Source: Tistrella mobilis (lineage in GTDB: Bacteria; Pseudomonadota; Alphaproteobacteria; Tistrellales; Tistrellaceae). From it: a stretch of 64,000 nucleotides of DNA. A model generated the notes under the pieces. That model searched no databases. It was not told the DNA's origin and was given only the letters and a program-made list of their open reading frames with translations. The first letter of the stretch is position 1, and every line of letters begins with the position of its first letter. Below are positions 38,802-47,690 of the stretch, one piece after another. The stretch is taken from contig NZ_CP121017.1 in NCBI RefSeq assembly GCF_041468085.1, positions 1-64,000 on the forward strand, written 5' to 3'. The position numbers were made by a program, and so were the translations under genes.

Positions 38802-39251
38802 TCACGCCGGCCGGGTTGCTGCCACCAGGGCGGCGACGTCGCGGCAAAGCGGCTGAGGCAGATTGTCGGGATCGGCCCAGATGGCGTCGCGGGCGTCGTC
38901 ACCCGCCCGCAGCCCGGCAACTCCCGTCAAGGCCAGGCGAATGGCCACCAGTACGAAATGATGGTCTGGCCGGTCGGCAGCACCTTCCGCCACCTCCAGC
39001 ACCGCTATGGGTTCCGGTGCAGGCGATGCATCGGCCCGAGCCTTCAGGCCGGTCTCTTCGGCCAGCTCACGGATGGCGGCGTCGACCAGCCCCTCTCCCC
39101 ATCGCACCCGACCGCCGGGGAAACCCCAATGACCGGCCTGGGGCGGGTTTGCGCGCAGCACCAGGGCGACGCGCCCGCCATGCCAGGCGATGGCAATGAT
39201 GCCGAGCCCGGGCATGGCCGGATGCGGGAGGGCGGGAGCTGTCTTGGTCAC
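38802..39251 (-). CDS. NUDIX hydrolase
   Basis: A 149-residue protein with a perfect NUDIX box near residues 46-68: GGRVRWGE, then REL and EETGL (G-x5-E-x7-R-E-x2-E-E-x-G). The preceding GHWGFPGG is typical of MutT-like and ADP-sugar-type enzymes. It cleaves a nucleoside diphosphate linked to another group; which one is not clear. It lies 42 bases downstream of the TetR gene stop on the same strand, so the two may be cotranscribed. Confidence 0.9.
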   Translation of the reverse strand: MTKTAPALPHPAMPGLGIIAIAWHGGRVALVLRANPPQAGHWGFPGGRVRWGEGLVDAAIRELAEETGLKARADASPAPEPIAVLEVAEGAADRPDHHFVLVAIRLALTGVAGLRAGDDARDAIWADPDNLPQPLCRDVAALVAATRPA

Positions 39252-39293
39252 GGGTCGGGGGCTCCGGTCATGGCTTCCCCGCCGGGCCGGTGA

Positions 39294-39980
39294 TCAATGC
39301 GGTGCGAGGCGGCGGAGCAGGTCGGCGGTGTAGCGATCGAGCATTGCCTCGGCATTGCTGCCGAGCGAGCCCAGCCGATGGGTGCAATCGCAGATCAGCA
39401 GGCCCATCAGATAGCTGAACACCTGACAGAGTTCCATACGCCTGGCGTCCGCGTCCAGCCCGGCATAGGCGGCGAGCGCGTCTCCTATGACGTCCAGCGC
39501 CTCGGACAGCTTGCGGTTCAGCCGGCGGTCGAGTTCCGGCGTCAGCCCGGCCGGCTTCAGCCCATGATAGAGATAGAGGCCGAGGCTCATCTCGTCCGGC
39601 CGGCTGCGGTAGTAGGCGAAATAGCTGCGCAGGGCGATTTCGACCCGTTCGCGCGAATTCGCGGCGTTGCCGGTCGCCGTGGCCAGGTGCTCGTACAGGC
39701 TGGTCAGCCCGTCGGAGAGCACGGCGGCATAGAGTTCTTCCTTGTTGCGGAAATAAGGATAGATCGCCCCGGTGGTGCAGCCGGCTGCGGCAGCGATGCC
39801 GCGCATCGACGCTGCTTCCAGGCCCATTTCGGCGAAGACCGACCGGGCGGCATCGACGATGATCTGGCGCTTGAGTGCCCGGACCGCCTGATCGCGCGCC
39901 ATGCGCGGCCGGGCGGCCGGCGCAGGCCCGCGGGCTGGCAATTTGATGGCTGCGTTTGTCTGCGTGTGGCTGAGCATCAT
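39294..39980 (-). CDS. TetR-family transcriptional regulator
   Basis: A 228-residue regulator. The N-terminal helix-turn-helix (residues 35-80) contains IIVDAARSVFAEMGLEAASM and GCTTGAIYPYFRNKEELYAAV. The C-terminal ligand domain is not assignable. The adjacent ATG pair at 39980 is preceded by GGGGGA at suitable spacing; the longer frame to 40145 lacks support. It is divergent from the Crp/Fnr-type regulator across a 466-base gap. Confidence 0.88.
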   Translation of the reverse strand: MMLSHTQTNAAIKLPARGPAPAARPRMARDQAVRALKRQIIVDAARSVFAEMGLEAASMRGIAAAAGCTTGAIYPYFRNKEELYAAVLSDGLTSLYEHLATATGNAANSRERVEIALRSYFAYYRSRPDEMSLGLYLYHGLKPAGLTPELDRRLNRKLSEALDVIGDALAAYAGLDADARRMELCQVFSYLMGLLICDCTHRLGSLGSNAEAMLDRYTADLLRRLAPH

Positions 39981-40446
39981 GGTCAGGATCCCCCCTGTGC
40001 CGCCCGGCCTGTGATCGGCTGGCGGCCGCGGACCCGGAAATTGGCGGGCATGGTTGATCCATGCTCCGTCCGGGGCGCATGTTCTCGGCATGGCGCCGTG
40101 GTGGTCGAGCCCGGTTTTTCGCCTGGGCGATTGCGGATCCGGCAAGCCGGATGCCGCAGGCTCGTTCCGATATGAGGAAAAGCCTACTCGAACCGCAATT
40201 TTTAGTTCCTCGGTGTGTTGACAGATGGGATGACGTGAATCATGCTATATGTGCAGAATCTTTTCCAAAATGCCTTATGCGGATCGCAGATTTGGCAGGG
40301 TAAGCTTCCGCGTGGCAGTACAGGGGGGCCCTCAGAAGCTGTACCGCATGGCGATCAACCGGGACAGCCGCCCGCGCCGGGGTTATCCTTGACGTACCAG
40401 CCGACGATCGGCCGATCGACCGGTGCCCCACCTGACAAGGGATGCC
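39981..40446. other. Long divergent intergenic region
   Basis: The 466 bases between the TetR and Crp/Fnr-type genes contain no convincing gene. A lower-GC stretch at about 40170-40280 has TTGACA at 40218-40223 followed by a TATAT sequence near 40246, but the spacing (over 20 bases) is poor for a promoter. No clear operator repeat was seen. Confidence 0.4.
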
Positions 40447-41127
40447 ATGCTCTCTGAAGCGAAGTTCCTGACCGTCGCTCACTGGGCAAAGGATCTGAAC
40501 GAGGAAGATCGCGAACTCGCCCGCCGCAACACGACCGAAAAGCTGCTGCCCAAAGGCGCCTATCTGTTGCATGAGCACGATCATGTCGACGCCTGGTTCG
40601 GTGTCATCGACGGATTGCTCAAGATCAGCGTGGTGGCGGAAAGTGGCGAGATGGTCAGCCTGGCGGGCATCTCCAGCAGCGGCTGGGTGGGCGAGGGGTC
40701 GGTGATCAAGAACGAGCCACGACGCTATGACGTCGTGGCGCTGCGTGATACCAGCATCGCCCTGCTCAATGGCCGCACCTTCCGGTGGCTGATGGACAAC
40801 AGCCCGCCCTTCAACAAATTCCTTGTGCGGCAGCTGAACGAGCGCCTGGGCCAGTACATTGCGTTCGTGGGTTACGGGCGGCTGCTTGATCCGACCGCCC
40901 GCCTCGCCCGTTCGATCGCCTGGATGTTCAATCCGGTGCTCAGCCCCAACAATCAGCTTCAGCTCGGCATTTCGCAGGAAGAGATCGGCCTGCTCTCGGG
41001 CATGTCGCGCCAGACCGCGAGCAAGGCGCTGCGCCAGCTGCAGGCAGAGGGATTGCTCAGGCTGCAGCACGGGCAGATCGAGATCCTCAATCTGGAGCGG
41101 CTCAGCCGTTACGGCACCAAGCTTTGA
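40447..41127 (+). CDS. Crp/Fnr-family transcriptional regulator
   Basis: A 226-residue regulator. The cyclic-nucleotide-type beta-barrel covers residues 20-130 (GAYLLHEHDHVDAWFGVIDGLLKI) and the C-terminal winged helix has ISQEEIGLLSGMSRQTASKALRQLQ. No Fnr cysteine cluster is present, and the cAMP-binding Arg/Ser pair of Crp is not evident, so the signal is unknown. The ATG at 40447 has AAGGG upstream. It lies 84 bases before the halohydrin dehalogenase-like gene and may regulate it. Confidence 0.88.
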   Translation: MLSEAKFLTVAHWAKDLNEEDRELARRNTTEKLLPKGAYLLHEHDHVDAWFGVIDGLLKISVVAESGEMVSLAGISSSGWVGEGSVIKNEPRRYDVVALRDTSIALLNGRTFRWLMDNSPPFNKFLVRQLNERLGQYIAFVGYGRLLDPTARLARSIAWMFNPVLSPNNQLQLGISQEEIGLLSGMSRQTASKALRQLQAEGLLRLQHGQIEILNLERLSRYGTKL

Positions 41128-41211
41128 ACCCTGCCTGGAACCGGGTCAATCAGCCTTGAGCCTGCCAGCATCAGAAGCAGGCCCGGCAGTTACGAGGATG
41201 GAAACGCACCC

Positions 41212-41958
41212 ATGTCGACCACTGACACCGCGCCCCGGGTGGCGCTGGTCACCAACGCGACCAAATATGCCGGCGCCCCGACCGTGGCGGCACTGGCCGC
41301 CCAGGGCTGGCGGATCATCGCCCATGACACATCCTTCACCGATGTCGCGGCCCGCGCCGCCTGGGAGGCGGAAAATCAGGGCATGACCGCCGCCGAGGCC
41401 CAGGATCCGGCTGGTCTGATCGCCGAAGTGCTCGACCGGAGGGGCGGGCTGCACGGCATCGTCTCCAACGACGCCTATCCCGCCATCCGTCGCCGCATCG
41501 AAGAGACCGAGGCGGATGCGCTGCGCGAGATGCTTGAGGCGCTGACCGTCTTCCCCTTCGCGCTTGCCTCGGCGGCGACCCCGCATCTGAAGGCGCAGGG
41601 CGCCGGTGCCATCGTGATGGTCACCTCCGCTTCGCCGCGCCGTCCCTATCCGGGGTTTGCGATGTACGCGACCGCCCGCTCGGCCTCGACCGGACTTGCC
41701 AAGGCACTGGCGAACGAGCTGGCCCCCCATGGCGTCCGGGTGAATGCCGTGGCGCCGAACTTCCTCTACAGCGAAACCTATTACCCGCGTGCCAAATGGA
41801 TCGACGATCCCGCCGGCGCCGCCCGGGTGCGCGAGATGGTGCCGCTCGGTCGTCTGGGCCGGCCCGAGGAGATCGGCGAGCTGATCGCTTTTCTGCTGTC
41901 GGACAAGGCCGGCTTCGTGGTCGGCGAGACCGTGGGCTTCACCGGCGGGTGGCCGTGA
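41212..41958 (+). CDS. Halohydrin dehalogenase-like SDR protein
   Basis: A 248-residue Rossmann-fold protein. It lacks the NAD(P)-binding TGxxxGxG motif of dehydrogenases and instead has T14-x4-Y19-x-G21. The active site is S139-x12-Y152-x3-R156, where ordinary SDRs have Y-x3-K. These two patterns are the published diagnostic motifs of halohydrin dehalogenases, which convert vicinal haloalcohols to epoxides and open epoxides with anions without a cofactor. GGW near the C-terminus is also typical. The Crp/Fnr-type gene is just upstream. Physiological substrate unknown. Confidence 0.85.
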   Translation: MSTTDTAPRVALVTNATKYAGAPTVAALAAQGWRIIAHDTSFTDVAARAAWEAENQGMTAAEAQDPAGLIAEVLDRRGGLHGIVSNDAYPAIRRRIEETEADALREMLEALTVFPFALASAATPHLKAQGAGAIVMVTSASPRRPYPGFAMYATARSASTGLAKALANELAPHGVRVNAVAPNFLYSETYYPRAKWIDDPAGAARVREMVPLGRLGRPEEIGELIAFLLSDKAGFVVGETVGFTGGWP

Positions 41959-41976
41959 CCGCCGCCGGCAGATGCC

Positions 41977-42010
41977 CCCGCCCGGCCCACCGGATGGCGG
42001 GCCGGGCGGG
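41977..42010. terminator. GC-rich hairpin between convergent genes
   Basis: Perfect 11-base arms (CCCGCCCGGCC and its complement) lie between the halohydrin dehalogenase stop and the tailspike stop. It probably ends transcripts from both sides; no T-run. Confidence 0.5.
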
Positions 42011-42018
42011 GGGCGCGA

Positions 42019-45000
42019 TCAGCGAAAGACGCCGCCCTCATCCCAGGTCACGACCCAGGGCAAGGTGGTTGTGGAGGTGTTGAACAGCTTGATGTTGCCG
42101 TCGAGGTCGGCTCTCAGCTCCAGCAGCCCGTCCTTCACCACGTCATGCAGCGTCATCAATGGCGCAGACACCGATTTGGCTGCCCGGACCTGATGGCAAT
42201 AGGTGCCACCGGAGCTGCGCACCTCGATCGTGCCCATCCACCCGAATGGAATCTCATCCGCCGCCCACAACGTGATATCGGCGCCACTGGCGAGCCCGCT
42301 GCCGCGACGGCTTCGATACCAGCCGGCCGGCGTCCCTGCGGCCAGAATTGCCGCCGGCAATGTGGCGGTCAGCGCCTGTTGGCCGGCCAGATCATGAACC
42401 GTCAGCAGGTTCGACGCCGCCATCCGCATGTCCGGACCAAGCAGGGCGGTCGATGGCGGGCTCGCACAGGTCACCCTCAGATCGTTGCCGATCACCGGGC
42501 TCTTCACCGTCAGGATCCGACCGATCACGATCCCACCCGCACTGACCTCATCATCGTCTTTGAAGCCGGGCGTGATGCTGCGAATGATCAGGCTGCCATT
42601 CGCCTTTGACCAGATAACGACACCTTCGCCACCCGAGGCACCGGTGATGACATCGCCTTCAACCGGCTTCGTCGCCCCCGCATTCACAAGTAAGCTCGCG
42701 GAGGTCACCGTGTCGATGGCCATATCGATCGTGGATGGCGACAGGGCATCGACCGTGATCCGGTTGTTCCTGCGCGGCGTGTCCGTGAAGATCTGACCGG
42801 TCCGGCCGCTCGCCAGTCCACCGAGGCTGCTCTCGACAGCCGGCGCAAGATCGATCAGCCGCCGGGCCCGGCCCTTGAACACGGCGTCGATGCGGTTATC
42901 CGACCCCATGCACGACACGACTGCGCCGATCTGCATGTTGTCGGGATTCATGATCGTCACGTCGAGATGGCCCGATCCGCCGAGCACCTCGATCGCGCCC
43001 GACACGTCGCCGGGATATGCGCCCGTCCCGGGGGCGTCGTAATTCTGTGACGATAGCCCGACTTCATAGCCCACCAGCCCGGTCATCCGAACCGAATGCA
43101 TGGCCGCGACATCCGTATTGATCATTTGCAGCAGACGGACGATCCGCGACACGCGGCGAGCGATCAATCCGTTCACCAGCACATTGCGGATGACCGACTG
43201 ATCGACATCGTCACGTCCGGCGCTTTCCAGGGACACCGCGATGAATGCGTCCTCAACCCGTGCATCCGAAATGACGACATCCTCGACACCAAACTGGAAT
43301 GTCAGTGCCTTGCCGCCCTGGCCGCCATTGGTATCGCCGGTGACGTTGTAGACATAGGGACGCTCCAGACGGAAGCGACGGGCGGTCGCTTTGATCCACC
43401 GTTCCCATCCACTGGTGCCGAGACCGATGCCGTTGTTGGTCTGGGCCCCTCCGGCATCGATGACGGCGTCAACAATGGTGACATTCTCGACGCTGTCGCC
43501 GGTACGCCTCAGGTTGAGAAGGCCTCCACGAAGTGCCAGCCAGTTTGCATCACATGCGATTGGCGTCTGGCCCAACCAGCGCAGCGTCGTGTTGCTGCCG
43601 ACGTCGATCTGGTGGTGCGCCAGCACCATCGGGTCGCCGCAGTGGTATTTGCCAACGCCGCCCGGCACCTGAACCTCGCCGCCAGCGACGTGAACGGCAT
43701 CGAGCGCGGCCTGAATGGCCGGGAGACTGTCGACAGCCTCTGTCGCCGATGCGCCGAACCAGCCGATTGACGACACCTGTCCCGCCGCGAAGCGGATATC
43801 GCCATCAACAAAGACATGTGCGGTCAGCGGCGCGGTGACCGGGGCGGTGAACGTGATACGGTGTGGCCTGGCAACGTCCCAGTGGGCGTCGATCACCGTC
43901 TTCTGGACCCAGATCCGTCGGGGCTGGTCGCGAAATGCCGCGAAGCCCCACAGCGCGTGCGGCTGGAACGCGTGCTGGAACACGGCACTGACCGTCCCCA
44001 GGGGCTGCCACGGCGCAGTCGACGCGCCCCGATACTGCAAGGCCGTTCCAACAGGCAATGAGCTGGCGCCGTCGAAGGCGGAGGCATACAGGCGGTTGTC
44101 TCTGATGGCGGCGATCGTAAATTTGATGGTCCCTGAGGCATCGGCCACCGCATATCCCGGCGCAAGCGACGGCATCGGCGTGATATCGACATCACAGGCG
44201 AAGATGAGCGGCGGCTTCGGCAGCAGATGCATTGCCCGGATCGGATGCGACGCGTCGACCGGGGACGTGCCGTTGAGCCGGAGATAGACGGTCGACTCGT
44301 CCTGCTCATCGGCGTTTCCATAGGACCAGCTCTCGGCGCCCATATCGGCTGTGGTCGGCCGTGAGGCCAGGGCGACCTCGTCGATCTCGATACGGGACGG
44401 CCTCGGAATCTGGCCGCGCAGCACAATCTGGCCGTCGACCTGAACGTTGCCGTGCCTGAAGTACCATGTGTCGGGAAGAGCGGATTCCGCCCAACTCGCC
44501 GTCGCCGTGGGCAGCAGCGCCTCGCCGAACTGGACGAAGCGACGGCCGCGCACGGCAGCCGTCTGGCCGATGAACAACAAATAGGGCGGAACCTCGTCCG
44601 CAGCGACGACAGGCCCCGCTTTCTGCACATATATGGGCGGAGAGTCCGATATCGCCGGGGGCGAGTAGGAAATCTCGCTCCCGGTGAACGACAGCACCTC
44701 ATGCCCCACCACCAGCCGCCCGGCGGCTTCGAACACCACCGGCGCCGTGAAGGTCAGATCCTGATCCACCCGGTGCGGCTGTTCGATGAACAGGCTGCTG
44801 CCGATTGTGGCTGCATAAGCGTCGGCGGCGGCGAGTGCGGCGCTGTCGTCGGTGGTGCCATTGCCGGCAGCCCCCCACCAGCCGGCTACCGGGCGGGCGG
44901 TGTCGCGGCGCAGCCACCGGCCGGGCTGGGTCGTGGTCAGCGCCGATGGCCGCAGCACGGTGGCGCCATCATCGGGTGCGGATGACGTCTCGTCGAAGCG

Positions 45001-45138
45001 GAAGGTGCCGCCCCCGGCGGTGGTGCCGGTCGTGGCGCGGATCACTTCGACCAGCAGAATGGCGGGCACGCCGCCGGCAAGCGGCAGGGCGCGCAGATCG
45101 GCCAGGATGTCGACGAACTGGATATCGGTGGATGCCAC
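42019..45138 (-). CDS. Tailspike-like protein with two beta-helix domains
   Basis: A 1039-residue protein with two starts of pectate-lyase-3/tailspike right-handed beta-helix regions: GWWGAAGNGTTDDSAAL near residue 86 and IGWFGASATEAVDS near 457. Each has the phage-type W-G-A...D-S pattern. No signal peptide is seen. The N-terminal 80 residues may be an attachment module. Only this one gene of a phage type is present; neighbours are not structural phage genes. The GTG at 45138 has GAGGA at good spacing (GTG at 45153 is the alternative). It has its own strong promoter and sits beside tRNA-Thr, as many acquired genes do. Possible roles are a cargo spike, a glycan-active enzyme or a prophage remnant. 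Confidence 0.72.
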   Translation of the reverse strand: MASTDIQFVDILADLRALPLAGGVPAILLVEVIRATTGTTAGGGTFRFDETSSAPDDGATVLRPSALTTTQPGRWLRRDTARPVAGWWGAAGNGTTDDSAALAAADAYAATIGSSLFIEQPHRVDQDLTFTAPVVFEAAGRLVVGHEVLSFTGSEISYSPPAISDSPPIYVQKAGPVVAADEVPPYLLFIGQTAAVRGRRFVQFGEALLPTATASWAESALPDTWYFRHGNVQVDGQIVLRGQIPRPSRIEIDEVALASRPTTADMGAESWSYGNADEQDESTVYLRLNGTSPVDASHPIRAMHLLPKPPLIFACDVDITPMPSLAPGYAVADASGTIKFTIAAIRDNRLYASAFDGASSLPVGTALQYRGASTAPWQPLGTVSAVFQHAFQPHALWGFAAFRDQPRRIWVQKTVIDAHWDVARPHRITFTAPVTAPLTAHVFVDGDIRFAAGQVSSIGWFGASATEAVDSLPAIQAALDAVHVAGGEVQVPGGVGKYHCGDPMVLAHHQIDVGSNTTLRWLGQTPIACDANWLALRGGLLNLRRTGDSVENVTIVDAVIDAGGAQTNNGIGLGTSGWERWIKATARRFRLERPYVYNVTGDTNGGQGGKALTFQFGVEDVVISDARVEDAFIAVSLESAGRDDVDQSVIRNVLVNGLIARRVSRIVRLLQMINTDVAAMHSVRMTGLVGYEVGLSSQNYDAPGTGAYPGDVSGAIEVLGGSGHLDVTIMNPDNMQIGAVVSCMGSDNRIDAVFKGRARRLIDLAPAVESSLGGLASGRTGQIFTDTPRRNNRITVDALSPSTIDMAIDTVTSASLLVNAGATKPVEGDVITGASGGEGVVIWSKANGSLIIRSITPGFKDDDEVSAGGIVIGRILTVKSPVIGNDLRVTCASPPSTALLGPDMRMAASNLLTVHDLAGQQALTATLPAAILAAGTPAGWYRSRRGSGLASGADITLWAADEIPFGWMGTIEVRSSGGTYCHQVRAAKSVSAPLMTLHDVVKDGLLELRADLDGNIKLFNTSTTTLPWVVTWDEGGVFR

Positions 45139-45223
45139 GGATCGGATCCTCACTTGGGTTCAACGCTGGCGGCAGACATGCCATGGCGAGAGACTCGAGT
45201 GTCGTCCACATCCGAATAATATA

Positions 45224-45253
45224 AGTATATCAATGTGTTGTAACGTGCGGCAA
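45224..45253 (-). promoter_or_regulatory. Promoter of the tailspike-like gene
   Basis: On the minus strand TTGCCG (45253-45248) and TATACT (45229-45224) are 18 bases apart within an unusually AT-rich stretch. The gene start is about 86 bases downstream. Confidence 0.6.
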
Positions 45254-45268
45254 CATCGCCGGTCCACG

Positions 45269-45306
45269 AAAAAGGCGCCATGCTGGAAATCCTGCATGGC
45301 GCCTTT
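45269..45306 (-). terminator. Rho-independent terminator of tRNA-Thr
   Basis: Perfect 13-base arms (AAAGGCGCCATGC and its complement, 45271-45283 and 45294-45306) are followed on the minus strand by five T. It begins 11 bases after the tRNA 3' end. Confidence 0.85.
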
Positions 45307-45316
45307 CGGAAATCTC

Positions 45317-45391
<75 letters not shown>

Positions 45392-45430
45392 GCGGTGCGG
45401 AGAGGGGCGAGCCTCTCCGGACGGCGCGGA

Positions 45431-45458
45431 CGATAGCGCCGGAAGCGGGGTTTGGCAA
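45431..45458 (-). promoter_or_regulatory. Promoter of tRNA-Thr
   Basis: On the minus strand TTGCCA (45458-45453) and CTATCG (45436-45431) are spaced by 16 bases, about 40 bases upstream of the tRNA. It lies next to the end of the permease remnant. Confidence 0.5.
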
Positions 45459-45462
45459 GCGG

Positions 45463-46324
45463 TTAAGCTGCGGCCGCAAAGCCGGCTGCCGCCGCGGCTG
45501 CGGCAAGCAGAAGGGCGATGGCCACGGGCAGCGGAGTGGCCGCCCGGCGGATGGCCGCTTCGTCGGCGGGATGTGCGCCGGCCAGGGCCGCGGCCATGGC
45601 AAGGCGCATGGGGGAGATCATGGTCGCGATACCGCCTGCGGCCAGCAGGGCGGCGGTGATGCCAAGCGGCAGGGGCCCCGTGGTCGCGGCGGCATCGAGC
45701 CCGGGCAGGGCGCCGATGAGCGGTGCGATCATGGCTGCGACCGCGACATTGCTGCCGGTCAGGAAGCCCGCAATCCCGGCCAGCGGGGGCACGATGGCCG
45801 GGGCGGCTGCCCCGGCCGTGCCGGCCCAGGCCTGGGCCAGGAGTGCGGGCGCGCCGCCTGCGGCCCAGAGCCCAGCCAGCAGCACGAAGGCGAAGGTGGC
45901 TGCGGCGGGGCGCAGGCTGCGCAGAAGGCCGGTGCGCGCCGCGCCGATGATGCCCTTGCGGCGGGCATGGAGGGCGACGCCGAAACCGGTCGCGAGCAGC
46001 CAGAGGGAGGGATGATGCAGCGGTGCCCAGCCCGGCAGGTCGGCGAAGGGTCGGATCATCGGTCCGCGGAGCAGCCCGGCCAGCGGGTCGATCAGCCGCG
46101 TGGCGAGGAGCACCAGGGTCAGCACCAGATAGGGGGCAAGTGCCGTGATGGTGGCGTTCTGCCCGCCCGACTGCCGCCGGCGAAGCAGCAGATCGACGGC
46201 GATCGGCAGGCCGAGTGCTGCGAGTGCCGCCGTTTCGGGCCCGATCAGCAGATTGGCGCCGGCAAGCAGCAGGATGGTGAGGGCGATCAGCAGTGGATCG
46301 GTCAACCGGTCACGCCCCCGCGGG
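45463..46324 (-). pseudogene. LctP-like permease, C-terminal remnant cut by IS
   Basis: About 287 residues of a multi-helix membrane protein similar to the C-terminal half of L-lactate permeases (LctP): LAPYLVLTLVLLATRLIDPL, HPSLWLLATGFG and LAGIAGFLTGSNVAVAAM. A functional LctP has over 500 residues. The frame enters the ISAs1-family element at 46324, where sequence antisense to the transposase takes over, and no N-terminal half exists on the far side of the element, where argG begins. The start of the gene has been lost, so this is a remnant. Confidence 0.75.
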
Positions 46325-46341
46325 CAGGGGAATCGCATTTG
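46325..46341 (+). repeat. Left terminal inverted repeat of the ISAs1-family element
   Basis: CAGGGGAATCGCATTTG. It matches the inverse of the right end in 15 of 17 positions. Confidence 0.8.
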
Positions 46342-46402
46342 AAAATCCCGGGTAGCGGAATGGTCAGAGATGGATTCTTTATTCGGTTCCAAGGAGGAAC
46401 CG

Positions 46403-47518
46403 ATGCCATCTCTGATCACCATCCTGCGCCAGGTGCCCGACCCGCGCACGGGTAACGCGAGACGCCATGAGCTTCTGGACCTCCTGGTGATCGCGCTGAC
46501 GGCTTCGATCTGCGGCTGCGAGAGCTGCGTCGATTTTGCCGACTTCGCAGAGGACCGCGAGGAGCTCTTCCGGGAGTTTCTCAGCCTTCCCAACGGCTTG
46601 CCAAGCCATGACACGTTCTCGCGGCTGTTCCGCCTGATCGATCCCGCAGCGTTGTCGGCGTGCTTCTCACAGTTCCTCGACGATCTCGGAGCCGATGGTC
46701 CCGGCGTAATCGCCATTGATGGCAAAACGCTCCGGCGTTCGTTTGACCGGGCTGCGGGTAAGAGCGCGCTGCACGTGGTGAGCGCCTTTGCCGGCGAGGC
46801 CGGGCTGGTGCTCGGCCAGGCGGCGGTTCCAGAGGGCGGCAACGAGATCACCGCCGCCCGCGCCCTCCTCGCCATCATCGATCTGAAGGGCATGCTCGTC
46901 ACCGCTGACGCGATCCACTGCCAGGGCGAGACGGCGCGCCTCGTGCTGGAGCGCGGCGGCGACTACCTCTTCGCGCTGAAGAAAAACCGCCCCGCCACCC
47001 TTGCCGACGTCGAGACCTGGTTCGCCGATCCGGCGACGGCGCCGGCCGAGACGCTGCAAACCACCGACGCAGACCACGGCCGTCTGGAGATCCGTCGGCA
47101 CGAGGTGGTTCATGACGTCGACTGGCTGTTCCCGGAAAAGCGGGACCCCGACCGGCCTGCCATGCCGGCGCTCGCCACCATCGCCCGGGTCGTCGCCACC
47201 GTCGAGCGGGACGGAAAGACAAGCACATCTACCCGCTATTACCTCTCCTCCGCCCGCTTGTCCGCCGCCGCCTTCGCCAAGGCCGTCCGCGGCCACTGGG
47301 CCATCGAGAACGGCCTGCACTGGGTTCTCGACACCACCTTCCGCGAGGACGAGGCCCGCGCTCGCAAGGACCACGGCCCGGAAAACCTCGCCATCATCCG
47401 AAAACTCGCCCTCAACGTCCTCAAAACTGCCAGGCCAACCATCTCCATCCGTCGCAAGCGAAAGCGATCCGGATGGTCCGACGCATTCGCCCGATCCGTC
47501 ATCGGGCAAATGCGATAG
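46403..47518 (+). CDS. ISAs1-family transposase
   Basis: A 371-residue DDE transposase. The N-terminus ([20 protein letters not shown]) is the family mark. The catalytic acidic residues fall in [27 protein letters not shown] and [23 protein letters not shown] lies nine bases upstream of the ATG. The frame is intact and ends inside the right inverted repeat, so the element is probably functional. Confidence 0.93.
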   Translation: MPSLITILRQVPDPRTGNARRHELLDLLVIALTASICGCESCVDFADFAEDREELFREFLSLPNGLPSHDTFSRLFRLIDPAALSACFSQFLDDLGADGPGVIAIDGKTLRRSFDRAAGKSALHVVSAFAGEAGLVLGQAAVPEGGNEITAARALLAIIDLKGMLVTADAIHCQGETARLVLERGGDYLFALKKNRPATLADVETWFADPATAPAETLQTTDADHGRLEIRRHEVVHDVDWLFPEKRDPDRPAMPALATIARVVATVERDGKTSTSTRYYLSSARLSAAAFAKAVRGHWAIENGLHWVLDTTFREDEARARKDHGPENLAIIRKLALNVLKTARPTISIRRKRKRSGWSDAFARSVIGQMR

Positions 47519-47523
47519 CCCTG
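47507..47523 (-). repeat. Right terminal inverted repeat of the ISAs1-family element
   Basis: CAAATGCGATAGCCCTG, the inverse of the left end with two mismatches. It overlaps the last codons of the transposase. Confidence 0.8.
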
Positions 47524-47542
47524 CGGACCATCCCCGCACCGG

Positions 47543-47570
47543 TTGCCGCAGCGCGCGTTTGCACTATACT
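47543..47570 (+). promoter_or_regulatory. Promoter of argG
   Basis: TTGCCG at 47543-47548 and TATACT at 47565-47570 are spaced by 16 bases, 120 bases before argG. The -35 box begins 20 bases from the insertion element, so the deletion there stopped just short of it. Confidence 0.6.
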
Positions 47571-47690
47571 GCGCCGATCCGCGGCCCCTCGGGGGCCTGG
47601 GCGGCGCGCTTGCGGCCGTCCGCATGGTTCCTGCCGCCGCGATGCCCGCACCTTCCGCCCACATCCTGTCGTTCCCGGGGGCTTCAGATC

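Larger units (their letters stand above)
46325..47523 (+). mobile_element. ISAs1-family insertion sequence, complete
   Basis: A 1199-base element bounded by 17-base imperfect inverted repeats with one intact transposase gene. The size fits the ISAs1 family. The bases flanking the two ends (CCCCCGCGGG on the left, CGGACCATCC on the right) do not match, so there is no target duplication. This suggests that one side was lost by an adjacent deletion, in line with the truncated permease. Confidence 0.82.

Noticed and set aside
40061-40457. Two short plus-strand frames upstream of the Crp/Fnr-type gene
   Set aside because: No recognisable protein features and no good ribosome sites.
46325-46902. 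N-terminal extension of the permease remnant through the IS element
   Set aside because: This part is antisense to the ISAs1-family transposase and gives Ser/Arg-rich sequence, not membrane helices; the gene ends at the element boundary.
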